Below the pieces are notes generated by a model that did no database searches, was not told the DNA's origin, and was given only the letters and a program-made list of their open reading frames with translations. A stretch of 16,576 nucleotides of DNA from positions 1 to 16,576 of the forward strand of contig CACVAV010000320.1 of the NCBI GenBank assembly GCA_902727945.1, in the 5' to 3' direction. Both the position numbers and the translations under genes were made by a program. Below, piece after piece: positions 7,502-15,110 of this stretch; the first letter of the stretch is position 1; each line of letters starts with the position of its first letter. The stretch comes from an uncultured Thiotrichaceae bacterium (GTDB taxonomy: Bacteria; Pseudomonadota; Gammaproteobacteria; Thiotrichales; Thiotrichaceae).

Positions 7502-8415
7502 TAGTCGGCCTTAATTTTTTCAGCTTTTTTACAATAACTACGGGCAAACTCTAACAGTTCTTCCATTGCCGGTACCTTGAACTTCTGGCGCTGACGCACA
7601 AACGAGAAGTCCCTTGAGAGTGGCGGGTCAAGCGGCACAGACACCAAAGAAGCTAATTTCAGTTCTTTACTGATACTGGCACTTGAAACCACGGAAACAC
7701 CCATGCCTGCTTCAACCGCACCTTTAACTGCTTCAGGGCTACCCAGTTCCAGGCAGTTAACAACTGCATGTTTATCAATACCTTGCTCCATCATGTAGTC
7801 CACAGTCACCTCACGGGTACCGGAACCTTCCTCACGACAAATAAACGGGTATCCCATTAACTCTTTCACTGAAACTTTGTTCAGTTTAGCCAAAGCATGC
7901 TGAGGCGGAACAATCACCACCAACTCATCAGTACGGCACACTTCTACCAGTAAATTCTTGTTACCTACCGGGCCTTCCACCACACCTAAGTCAATAACAT
8001 TATTTTCAACCATCGACACGATGCCTTCAGTATTTGATACCCTGAGGCGCAGCTTCACATCCATATTCTTAGATTTAAAGTCACCCAATAAAGCAGGCAA
8101 CATATATTCAGAAATAGTGGTACTGGCTCCGATTGTCAACGATCCGCTAATATCATCGGTCATTTCACGAATGGCATTTTCCATTTCGCTATAATGCTCA
8201 AAGATTTTTTCAGAGTAGCCAAAAACGATCTGACCGGCTTCAGTCAGTGAAACCCGGTTATGCGTCCGGTCGAATAACCGGGTATCAAATTGATCTTCCA
8301 GCTGTCGAATCTGAAAAGTAACCGCTGGCTGAGTCATGTGTAAAACTTCAGCGGCTTTAGTAAAACTCAACAAACGAGCAACGGCGTGGAAGACCTGTAA
8401 TCTTCTGTCTGACAT
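7501..8415 (-). CDS. LysR-family transcriptional regulator (CysL/YeiE/CbbR-like)
   Basis: A 304-residue regulator of normal LysR length. The N-terminal winged helix-turn-helix covers residues 3-62, with the classic SFTKAAEVLHMTQPAV recognition region (17-32). It is followed by a linker helix and a periplasmic-binding-protein-like effector domain (about 92-295). The segment CREEGSGTRE (193-202) is typical of the branch that includes CysL, YeiE and CbbR, regulators tied to sulfite/sulfur metabolism or carbon fixation. The actual ligand and targets cannot be read from sequence. A strong AAGGAG site 11 bases upstream supports the start. No clear target gene is adjacent: the gene is separated by 291 bases from ccoS upstream on the same strand, and by a hairpin from the small gene downstream. 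Autoregulation through the nearby dyad is plausible. Confidence 0.92.
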   Translation of the reverse strand: MSDRRLQVFHAVARLLSFTKAAEVLHMTQPAVTFQIRQLEDQFDTRLFDRTHNRVSLTEAGQIVFGYSEKIFEHYSEMENAIREMTDDISGSLTIGASTTISEYMLPALLGDFKSKNMDVKLRLRVSNTEGIVSMVENNVIDLGVVEGPVGNKNLLVEVCRTDELVVIVPPQHALAKLNKVSVKELMGYPFICREEGSGTREVTVDYMMEQGIDKHAVVNCLELGSPEAVKGAVEAGMGVSVVSSASISKELKLASLVSVPLDPPLSRDFSFVRQRQKFKVPAMEELLEFARSYCKKAEKIKAD

Positions 8416-8426
8416 GGAAACCTATT

Positions 8427-8432
8427 CTCCTT
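8427..8432 (-). promoter_or_regulatory. Ribosome binding site of lysR
   Basis: The minus strand reads AAGGAG ending 11 bases before ATG 8415-8413. This is the strongest ribosome site in this part of the window. Confidence 0.6.
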
Positions 8433-8521
8433 ATAGTGACACTACTATGTCCGGCGTGTGAGGGGGTTACTCAGCAACGTACCGGCACATTCTGTTCAAT
8501 TATCCGTAATCTGGTGAAACG

Positions 8522-8552
8522 ATTAATGAACAATCAACGGTTGCTCATTAAT
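8522..8552. promoter_or_regulatory. Nested dyad upstream of lysR, candidate operator
   Basis: ATTAATGA (8522-8529) and TCATTAAT (8545-8552) form a perfect 8-bp inverted repeat. Between them sits a second dyad, CAAC-G-GTTG (8535-8543), and a further ATTAAT follows at 8560-8565. The element lies in the 291-base gap upstream of lysR, about 105 bases from its start codon. A -10-like GATAAT on the minus strand (8504-8499) would place the dyad over the -35 region, fitting autoregulation. The rest of the gap (8416-8706) shows only AT-rich sequence and a weak CCCG/CGGG hairpin near 8637-8653. Confidence 0.35.
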
Positions 8553-8706
8553 ATCTTCTATTAATTTATAGCAAAATCCATTTCTTTAGAATAGGACAAT
8601 TCTACGCTTTCAGCTTGAAATAATGTTGATTGAACGCCCGACTCTCCGACGGGAAGTGCAATTTATAGAATTAACAGCAAGCAAGATAAACTAATCGATT
8701 ACAAAA

Positions 8707-8913
8707 TCAACTCAGTTTATCATCTTTTGGCGCTAAGTCTTCTGATTTTGCCTTATAACCCGGAACACGCGGATCATCATCATCCATCAGAATCCGGTAA
8801 GCAGGCCCCTCAAGATCATCATATTGTCCGCTTTTTACCGTATAGGTAAACGCAATCACCGCCACAATCATCACACCGATAGCGATCGGTATCAGCATAT
8901 AGAGTGCTTCCAT
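8707..8913 (-). CDS. ccoS: cbb3 oxidase maturation protein CcoS
   Basis: A small single-helix membrane protein needed to make active cbb3-type cytochrome c oxidase, probably for cofactor insertion into the catalytic subunit. From the chosen start it has 68 residues beginning MEALYMLIPIAIG. The helix runs over about residues 5-26 and is followed by the family-typical YTVKSGQYDDLEGPAYRILM segment and an Asp-rich stretch (MDDDDPRVPG). The frame opens upstream with GTG 8925-8923 and contains two more ATG codons. The third ATG is preferred because CcoS proteins usually begin M-x-x-L-Y and because GGGGA lies 5 bases before it. It is the last gene of the ccoGHIS cluster, about 84 bases after ccoI. 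Confidence 0.9.
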   Translation of the reverse strand: MEALYMLIPIAIGVMIVAVIAFTYTVKSGQYDDLEGPAYRILMDDDDPRVPGYKAKSEDLAPKDDKLS

Positions 8914-8997
8914 CATCATCCCCACAAGGCTATGTTAAACCGCTTAATATATACCAAAATAAACTATAACGCCTGATAAAACCGGGCAAAACCGACC

Positions 8998-11517
8998 TTA
9001 TTGCTTCAATCTCAGCGCATTCAGTACCACCACCAGCGAACTCACCGACATGCCGATAGCAGCTACCCAGGGAGGGATAATGCCACTGGCTGCCAGAGGA
9101 ATCGCCAGTAAATTATAACCAATCGCCCAGGCAAAATTCTGCCTGATCACTGCCTGCATACGACGTGCTGTTTTGATCGCAAAAGGCAACTGCTGCAGGT
9201 TTTCAGATAATAACACCATATCCGCGCTGGCCTGAGCTAATTGCGAGCCGCTACCCATCGCCACCGACACCTGCGCACCCGCTAATACCGGCGCATCATT
9301 AACGCCGTCACCCACCATAACCACCACTTGCCCGTCTTCCTGTAACTGCTGTAGATAAGCCAGCTTATCATCGGGTAATTGCCCGCCCCGTGCCAGCGGA
9401 ATAGCCAGCGCTTCTGCCACCTTGTTAACTACCGGCACAGCATCACCACTCAATAAAGTGACATTAACACCCATGTCATGCAGCTCAGTGATGACTTGTT
9501 TGGCCTCAGGGCGTAACTGATCGGATAGCTCAATCATAGCCAGCCAGCCTTGCTCACTGCCCAGATAGACTTTGGAAGTGCCATTACTTGCATTATTCGC
9601 GTATTGCCCTTCGGCTCCGCTCAGGGCCTGGTTCGGCAACGCTGGTGACACTGCCCGAGGACTGAGCGGAACCGAAGTCCGGCTTTCGTCAGGCACAGCA
9701 GTACCGGTTACCTCACCAACAAACGCAGCCGTACCAATACGATAGATCTGCCCCTGATAATGCCCCTGCACACCACGTCCGGACTCTGCCAGTAAATCGG
9801 TAGCAATAGCCTTGTCATCACTCAGCACAGCAATCGCTTTACCCACCGGGTGCTCTGTTGCAGCCTCCAGCCCGGCCGCCAGTTGCAAACACTCAGCTTC
9901 CGTTTTATCACCCAGCACCTGAATCTGTCCGGCATGTAAATGACCAAAACTCAGCGTACCGGTTTTATCAAAAATCAGGTGATCAACCTTGGCCAGTGTT
10001 TCCAGCGCATGCCCACGGGTAGTCAATACACCTTTAGAGGTCAACAGCCCGGTCGCCGCTGTTAAGGCAGCCGGTGTCGCCAGTGACAAAGCGCAAGGGC
10101 ACGTCACCACCAACACAGATAACATAATCCAGAAAGCCTCACCCGGTTCGCGCAGATACCAGACAGTGAAGACTGCTGCTGACAACAATAAAATGAATAC
10201 GACGAACCATGATGCGATGCGATCGGCTAAACGGGCGATGTGCGGCTTTTCTGTTTGCGCCCGATCCAGTAGCCGCACAATAGAAGCCAGCACCGTGCTA
10301 TCACCCAACTTATTAACCCGCATGGTTAACGGGCTTTCAATATTTAGCGTGCCGCCAATCAACTCATCACCCGCCACTTTAGCCAATGGCAGACTTTCAC
10401 CGGTTAATAATGACTCATTGACACTACTTTGACCTTCAGTCACCTCGCCATCCGCCGGAACCGTTTCCCCCGGACGAATCAGAACCTGATCACCCAGCGC
10501 TAATTCACCCACCGACACCGTTTCCTGCTCACCGTTGTGTACGCGCACCGCCGTCGCCGGTAATAAACGTACCAATTCTTCTGCCACCTGCCCGGCTTTG
10601 TGGCGGGCATTCATTTCCAGAAAACGCCCACCCAGTAAAAAGAACGTAAACATAGTGACAGAGTCAAAATAAACTTCACCGCTATGGCTCAGTGTTGCCC
10701 AGACACTGGCCGCATAAGCCGTACCGATAGCCAGCGACACCGGCACATCCATGCCCGCCTGCTTCCGGCGCAGATCCCGCCAGGCAGAAGTAAAAAAAAC
10801 TTTAGAAGCATAAAACACTACCGGCGTGGCAATAATAAAACTGGCCCAGCGCAGGAGCTGCTGCATGCTCTCGCTCATGTCCGAGTATTCACCCATGTAC
10901 AAAGCCAGTGAAATCATCATCACCTGCATCATACCTAAACCTGATACAGCGATACGGCGCAAAGCAGCGGAACGTTCTTTTTTCTGCAAGGATTCCAGGC
11001 GACCGGGATCGAAGGGGTGAGCCTGATAACCAATATCAGTAATTGCCTTCAGCACATCGCTCAGTTTGAGCTGGTCATTATCCCATTTCAGGCTGGCACG
11101 GTGGGTTGAGTAATTCACCCGGAAATCAATCACACCGGGTAATTGTTCAACATGCCGCTCATTCAGCCAGACACAAGCCGCACAAACAATACCTTCCAGA
11201 ATCAGCGATGCCTCGCGGACACTGCCTCCGGCGTCACGAACAAATGAGCGTTGCAGATCAGCAGAATCATAGACTTGGAGTTTGAGTAACTGCTCAGGAA
11301 TCAGATCTTCGGGCCGACTGCTGACTTCAGTGCGGAACCGGTAAAAATCCAACAGACCATTATCAACAATAGCCTGCGCTACCGCCTGACAGCCGGTGCA
11401 ACACATATCACGCGAACGGTCTTCAATGACCACCTCATAATGTGCGCCATTAGGCACCGGCAAACCACAATGGAAACAACCACCCTGAACCGCTACGGTT
11501 ACATCGCTGTCAGCCAT
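8998..11517 (-). CDS. ccoI: P-type copper ATPase CcoI/FixI for cbb3 oxidase assembly
   Basis: CcoI is a P1B-type copper-transporting ATPase in the inner membrane, needed to supply copper for cbb3 oxidase. The 839-residue protein starts with a Cys-rich region typical of FixI/CcoI (CFHC 14-17, CCTGC 39-43), then a heavy-metal-associated domain with CAAC (112-115). Membrane helices follow, then TGES in the actuator domain (372-375), the transmembrane metal site CPC (473-475), the phosphorylation motif DKTGT (517-521), HP (556-557) and the hinge GDGVNDAP (736-743). All catalytic motifs are intact. Between the nucleotide-binding domain and the rest of the P domain, residues about 613-645 form a Ser/Pro/Ala-rich stretch unlike ATPase sequence. 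It is encoded by a palindromic element (9609-9677) inserted without breaking the frame. The ATG overlaps the ccoH stop by one base (TAATG), so the two are translationally coupled. Confidence 0.96.
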   Translation of the reverse strand: MADSDVTVAVQGGCFHCGLPVPNGAHYEVVIEDRSRDMCCTGCQAVAQAIVDNGLLDFYRFRTEVSSRPEDLIPEQLLKLQVYDSADLQRSFVRDAGGSVREASLILEGIVCAACVWLNERHVEQLPGVIDFRVNYSTHRASLKWDNDQLKLSDVLKAITDIGYQAHPFDPGRLESLQKKERSAALRRIAVSGLGMMQVMMISLALYMGEYSDMSESMQQLLRWASFIIATPVVFYASKVFFTSAWRDLRRKQAGMDVPVSLAIGTAYAASVWATLSHSGEVYFDSVTMFTFFLLGGRFLEMNARHKAGQVAEELVRLLPATAVRVHNGEQETVSVGELALGDQVLIRPGETVPADGEVTEGQSSVNESLLTGESLPLAKVAGDELIGGTLNIESPLTMRVNKLGDSTVLASIVRLLDRAQTEKPHIARLADRIASWFVVFILLLSAAVFTVWYLREPGEAFWIMLSVLVVTCPCALSLATPAALTAATGLLTSKGVLTTRGHALETLAKVDHLIFDKTGTLSFGHLHAGQIQVLGDKTEAECLQLAAGLEAATEHPVGKAIAVLSDDKAIATDLLAESGRGVQGHYQGQIYRIGTAAFVGEVTGTAVPDESRTSVPLSPRAVSPALPNQALSGAEGQYANNASNGTSKVYLGSEQGWLAMIELSDQLRPEAKQVITELHDMGVNVTLLSGDAVPVVNKVAEALAIPLARGGQLPDDKLAYLQQLQEDGQVVVMVGDGVNDAPVLAGAQVSVAMGSGSQLAQASADMVLLSENLQQLPFAIKTARRMQAVIRQNFAWAIGYNLLAIPLAASGIIPPWVAAIGMSVSSLVVVLNALRLKQ
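9609..9677. repeat. REP/MITE-like palindromic element inside ccoI
   Basis: CTTCGGCTCCGCTCAG (9609-9624) and CTGAGCGGAACCGAAG (9662-9677) are inverted repeats matching at 15 of 16 positions. The 37-base centre can fold further: TCGGCA (9633-9638) pairs with TGCCCGA (9652-9658) with one bulge, giving a long imperfect hairpin. The arm sequence resembles the CTTCGxCTCCGCTCAG-type palindromes scattered in many bacterial genomes. In ccoI it encodes roughly residues 614-637 (TSVPLS at one arm, LSGAEG at the other). No clear target-site duplication is visible and no second copy occurs in this window. Confidence 0.65.
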
Positions 11518-12374
11518 TATCCACCGGCAGCAGCCACCTGAGTCGTTCCTGTCGTCTGGTGAGTCGCATCACCCTGCACCACCGTCAGTACCACACTCCA
11601 CAAGCCCGGCGCATCCAAAGTGACACTATTGCCATAGGAACCACGCACATGCTCAGACAACATCAAGGTCTTATCCAAACGGCTATCACCAGGACGCAGG
11701 AAACGTGCCTCCACCTGAGCACCGGCAACAGGCTTACCGGCTTTATCTTTCACATCAATGCTGAACACAGAAGGTTGATTAATAACCGGTGATTGCTGCC
11801 AGCCGTCACTGATCACCCAGCCACGCTCGCGCTGTGCCACCTTGTCTTCAAGGTAGTTATTAAACTGATCATACTTCTCCTGATAATCATTGGAAACTTC
11901 ACCCGGAAACGCTGAAACAATTTTCGCGCCGCTACGTGGCTCAGGCAGCCAGCGCGCCATAAATTCACTACTGGCACCCTTGCTGGCCAGTGTGATAATA
12001 GTAGAATCCACCACCGCCAGTATCAGAAAGAAACACACAATAAGAGCAGGCCCCCAATGGAACCAACCTTTTTGCACAGGCGCATCATCAACATGCCCGA
12101 CATGTGCATCCAGTTCCATTTTCAGGCGGCGATGGCTGGTAATAATACCAAGGCCATAACCCGACATCACAAAGAAGGCAAAGTGAATCGCAAAGACATC
12201 CATGCCCGCCCAGTAAATCACACCGAATGGCACATACACCACCATTACTAACAAAATGGTTAACATTGCAGATAACTTATTATCCCAATGTAATACCTTG
12301 TAAAATATAAAGAACAGAATGAATACACTCGCAACACCTGTAACAAGTGTAATATATAAGCTTACATTTTCCAT
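11517..12374 (-). CDS. ccoH: CcoH/FixH-like cbb3 oxidase assembly protein with extra N-terminal membrane domain
   Basis: CcoH/FixH proteins assist assembly of cbb3 oxidase in the inner membrane and are usually about 150-180 residues with one N-terminal helix and a periplasmic domain. This protein has 285 residues. Residues 100-280 look like an ordinary FixH: a basic lead, a helix at about 106-131, the Tyr-containing segment VSNDYQEKYDQFNNYLEDKV (160-179), and a beta-rich domain with DKAGKPVAGAQVEARFLRPG (210-229). Upstream lie three more hydrophobic helices (about 5-28, 34-55, 59-79) and a polar linker with HVGHVDD (91-97). The assignment rests on position between ccoG and ccoI plus the C-terminal pattern. 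The start is 45 bases after the ccoG stop, and the stop overlaps the ccoI start. FixH identity is fairly sure; the role of the extension is unknown. Confidence 0.8.
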   Translation of the reverse strand: MENVSLYITLVTGVASVFILFFIFYKVLHWDNKLSAMLTILLVMVVYVPFGVIYWAGMDVFAIHFAFFVMSGYGLGIITSHRRLKMELDAHVGHVDDAPVQKGWFHWGPALIVCFFLILAVVDSTIITLASKGASSEFMARWLPEPRSGAKIVSAFPGEVSNDYQEKYDQFNNYLEDKVAQRERGWVISDGWQQSPVINQPSVFSIDVKDKAGKPVAGAQVEARFLRPGDSRLDKTLMLSEHVRGSYGNSVTLDAPGLWSVVLTVVQGDATHQTTGTTQVAAAGG

Positions 12375-12419
12375 TAAACCGGCCCGACCTCTATAATCCT
12401 GTGCATAGGAACTAATTCC

Positions 12420-13829
12420 TCAGGGTGTAATAAACTGTGAAGGAATAATCACCGAATCAGTGACTTCACCCGCTGTAGGCTTTAACTCAAAGGTGAATTC
12501 GCGATTTTTAATGGCACCTTCACTCTCCGCCGCGTAGCGTACTTTAGCCAGCAAGCGAATGCTAGAATCCGGGCCTAACTCAATGTTTACCGGATCAACA
12601 CTGCCCAAGGTCAACTCAGCACCTTCCATACGCTGTAAAGACAACTGATAACTCGCGGGCTTCATGGTTTTATTATTAATCTTTACTTCGTAGCTGTTTT
12701 GAATCCGGCCATCAGACAGTGTAACAAATAACGGACTACGTACCTGCACTGCAGTCGCTTCCAATAATTTCGTAGAAGCCACACTCCACGCCAGATAAGC
12801 TGCCGCCAGTATCGTGGCCAAGCCGTAACCCACCGTGCGCAGTTTCAGGAATTTGGTTTTACCCCCGTCAAGCTCCCGCTCGGAGGTATAACGAATCAGA
12901 CCACGCTCCCAACCCTGCTTATCCATAATCCCATCACAGGCATCAATACATAAGGCACAGTGGATACAGTTAATCTGCAAACCGTCACGAATATCAATGC
13001 CGGTCGGACACACCTGCACACATAAGCCGCAGTCGACACAATCACCATGCCCCTGCGCTTGCCGGGTCTCACGATTACGTAAATCTTTAATCGGTTTAGC
13101 GCGTCCGGCTGTTCCTTCACCACGATTCGGGTCATACGATACAATCGTCGTATCCTGATCAAACATCACACTCTGAAAACGGGAATAAGGGCAAATATGC
13201 ATACAAACATATTCTTTAATCCAGCCCGCTGCCAGATAAGTCGTACCCATCAGCAAAAAAGCGGTGACATAAGCAGCAGCCGGGGCCGCACCGGTAAAAA
13301 AGCGATAGCTCAGATCAAACGCATCGCCCCAATACAGCACAAAGGTCAGCCCTGTCCACAAGGCCAGAAACAGCCATAAAGCATGTGTTCCCAACACTTT
13401 AACGAGTTTTTCTTTGTTCCAGGCTTGTTTTTGCAGGCGGAGACGGGCAACACGATCACCTTGAATTTTACGCTCGATAAAACGGAAAGCATCTGTCCAC
13501 AAGGTTTGAAAACAGAAATAGCCACAAAATACCCGCCCGAACATACTGGTGACGAAGAACAATAAAACAGCAGCGAGAAAGAGGACTGCAGTCAGCCAGA
13601 AAACATCCTGCGCATGCATAACAAGGTCAAACAGATAATACCGGCGCGTCTCAATATCAAATAATATCGCCTGATCCGGGCCGACCTCGCGCGTCCAGCG
13701 AATCCAGGGCAGAATAAAAAACAAGGCATAGGCCATCGCCATAATGCCGGTCTTCAAACTACGAAAACGCCCTTTCACTGACCGTGGCTGGACGGTGTGC
13801 TTGGGCTGAATGACATGAACATTGCTCAT
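12420..13829 (-). CDS. ccoG: cbb3 oxidase accessory protein CcoG/RdxA/FixG
   Basis: CcoG is a membrane-bound iron-sulfur protein thought to reduce copper for delivery to cbb3 oxidase. The 469-residue protein has helices at about 30-46, 74-96, 146-167, 185-203 and 333-351. Two conserved Cys pairs sit next to helices: CGYFCFQTLW (102-111) and CMHICPYSRFQS (209-220), both family hallmarks. The usual proline of the first motif (CGYFCPQ) is phenylalanine here. Two 4Fe-4S motifs of the CxxCxxCxxxCP kind lie at C264, C267, C270, C274 and C288, C291, C294, C298; the second ends CD rather than CP. The C-terminal 115 residues are a periplasmic immunoglobulin-like domain. It is the first gene of ccoGHIS; the 133-base gap upstream should hold the promoter, but no convincing FNR/ANR site is visible. 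Confidence 0.95.
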   Translation of the reverse strand: MSNVHVIQPKHTVQPRSVKGRFRSLKTGIMAMAYALFFILPWIRWTREVGPDQAILFDIETRRYYLFDLVMHAQDVFWLTAVLFLAAVLLFFVTSMFGRVFCGYFCFQTLWTDAFRFIERKIQGDRVARLRLQKQAWNKEKLVKVLGTHALWLFLALWTGLTFVLYWGDAFDLSYRFFTGAAPAAAYVTAFLLMGTTYLAAGWIKEYVCMHICPYSRFQSVMFDQDTTIVSYDPNRGEGTAGRAKPIKDLRNRETRQAQGHGDCVDCGLCVQVCPTGIDIRDGLQINCIHCALCIDACDGIMDKQGWERGLIRYTSERELDGGKTKFLKLRTVGYGLATILAAAYLAWSVASTKLLEATAVQVRSPLFVTLSDGRIQNSYEVKINNKTMKPASYQLSLQRMEGAELTLGSVDPVNIELGPDSSIRLLAKVRYAAESEGAIKNREFTFELKPTAGEVTDSVIIPSQFITP

Positions 13830-13962
13830 ACTGGTCTCATCAATCTACTATTCGGGAGCTTCGATCATACGCAATTAGTAATACTTTACCTTGCGCTAGC
13901 TCAATAGAAAACCAGTAATTCAGTTTTTTCTAATAGACATTGAAAAAGTAGGACTTTATGGC

Positions 13963-14223
13963 TCAGGCCAGTAATACCACAACCACCACACTACCTACCA
14001 GCAATGCAGCGGCACCGGCAGCCAGTACCCACTTACCACTCCAGTTGATACCCATAAAAGAATCATCAGGCTCATCATCAGCAATCAGCCCTTGAGCGCG
14101 GGCCTGCTGAATCTCCTGCTCAAGGCGATAACGCTGGGCAGCTAAGGCTTCATTTTGTAAACGATCCCATTCCATCTGTTCTTTCTTATCCCCGTCTTCG
14201 CGTAACTCTGCTTCTTTTGGCAT
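13963..14223 (-). CDS. Small tail-anchored membrane protein, function unknown
   Basis: An 86-residue protein from ATG 14223. The first 60 residues are highly charged and predicted helical, possibly a short coiled coil (EQMEWDRLQNEALAAQRYRL). Then come an acidic DDEPDD stretch and a C-terminal helix of about 20 residues, glycine/alanine/valine rich, running to the last residue (WVLAAGAAALLVGSVVVVVLLA region). This layout suits a single-pass protein with its N-terminus in the cytoplasm. The frame extends upstream to TTG 14250, but that codon has no ribosome site; the site before ATG 14223 is also weak. It lies between the zinc metallopeptidase and ccoG on the same strand. No family is recognised; a structural or regulatory link to cbb3 assembly is only suggested by position. 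Confidence 0.65.
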   Translation of the reverse strand: MPKEAELREDGDKKEQMEWDRLQNEALAAQRYRLEQEIQQARAQGLIADDEPDDSFMGINWSGKWVLAAGAAALLVGSVVVVVLLA

Positions 14224-14271
14224 CTTATTCACGATTATTGTTGTCTGCAAAGGGTATATTCAAGAGGAACC

Positions 14272-14285
14272 GGGGCAAAAGCCCC
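14272..14285 (-). terminator. Short GC hairpin after the metallopeptidase gene
   Basis: GGGGC and GCCCC pair around a 4-base loop, 52 bases after the metallopeptidase stop on the minus strand. No run of U follows, so this is a weak terminator or processing-site candidate. Confidence 0.35.
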
Positions 14286-14337
14286 AGCGGCATCATGACA
14301 TCAGTGGATATTTTGTCGACATACGGATTAATAGAGG

Positions 14338-15024
14338 TCATCGGCGTAACAACAATAATAAATAGCCCAGATTCAAGACACTGGATAAAGCAGCCGCAAA
14401 ATAAGTCAGTGCTGCTGCTTTTAACACCGACTCAGCCTGTGGCAAATATTCATCAGGCACGTAACCCTCTTCCAGTATGGGCATCGCTTTACCAAAGCTG
14501 GCATCCCATTCTTCGGGCAGCACAATCAGATAAGTCATAGCCGCCACGATTTGTAATACCACGCTAATAACAATCGGCAGAATCAACGCAACGGGCGACT
14601 TCATCATCAGCGCTAAAACAGGTGACAACCACAAGGCATAACCGCCGATACGCCTTATCTGCTCAGCTCGCGGCAGGTACTTGCTACGCAGAAGAAACAC
14701 ATCTTCCTTACGGTGAAACTGAATGGCATGCCCTATTTCGTGCGTGGCAACAGCGACCGCCTTCAACGAACGACCATGAAAGTTACTCGGACTCAGGCGT
14801 ACCATCTGATCATTCGGGTCAAAATGATCCTGATTTTCCTCAGTTTCCTCAACGCCAATACCGTCCAGCTTAAAGCGTTCAATTAAGTGAGTCGCCAGCT
14901 CGCCACCCGTACCCGGCATGCCTTCAATAGTATGACTGTGTTTGCGCATCACGTAACGCACCCACATTTGCGGCGCAAACATCAGTGAAATAAAAACAAC
15001 GGCAAGTAATGCAAAAATCATCAT
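14338..15024 (-). CDS. Membrane zinc metallopeptidase (Zn_peptidase_2/YugP family)
   Basis: A 228-residue membrane-embedded neutral zinc metallopeptidase. The N-terminal helix (about 2-22) is followed by a soluble region with the family-like LSPSNFHGRSLKAVAVATHE segment leading into the HEIGH zinc-binding motif (H95, E96, H99). Two to three hydrophobic helices follow (about 127-168). The conserved LPEEWDAS segment (169-176) supplies a probable third zinc ligand, E171 or E172, and a last helix (about 204-226) ends the protein. Length and motif order fit the YugP family, whose physiological substrates are not known. It is the most upstream gene of a minus-strand run that continues through the small tail-anchored gene to ccoG, and is divergent from nudC across an 86-base gap. 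The start has no strong ribosome site. Confidence 0.88.
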   Translation of the reverse strand: MMIFALLAVVFISLMFAPQMWVRYVMRKHSHTIEGMPGTGGELATHLIERFKLDGIGVEETEENQDHFDPNDQMVRLSPSNFHGRSLKAVAVATHEIGHAIQFHRKEDVFLLRSKYLPRAEQIRRIGGYALWLSPVLALMMKSPVALILPIVISVVLQIVAAMTYLIVLPEEWDASFGKAMPILEEGYVPDEYLPQAESVLKAAALTYFAAALSSVLNLGYLLLLLRR

Positions 15025-15110
15025 ATAAACCCGGGGAAACTGCCTGAATCATACCGCAACAACTACCTAAATGCAGTTATCCCAACCAACAGCATGTTAA
15101 ACTCAGCACC

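Noticed and set aside
8637..8653. Candidate terminator after ccoS
   Set aside because: The CCCG/CGGG stem has only four outer pairs with an internal mismatch and no U-tract on either strand.
8692..8701. TAATCGATTA palindrome just after the ccoS stop
   Set aside because: It is short and AT-rich with no other supporting signal, so chance occurrence is likely.
9989..10432. 147-residue open frame opposite ccoI
   Set aside because: It is a shadow of the long, motif-complete ccoI frame, with no recognisable domain or ribosome site.
13860..13874. Possible FNR/ANR box upstream of ccoG
   Set aside because: On the minus strand TTGCG-N4-ATCGA matches TTGAT-N4-ATCAA at only 7 of 10 positions. Regulation by FNR/ANR is common for cco genes, but this site alone is too weak to call.
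14217..14540. 107-residue plus-strand frame across the metallopeptidase 3' end
   Set aside because: It overlaps the conserved metallopeptidase and the hairpin region and has no recognisable features.
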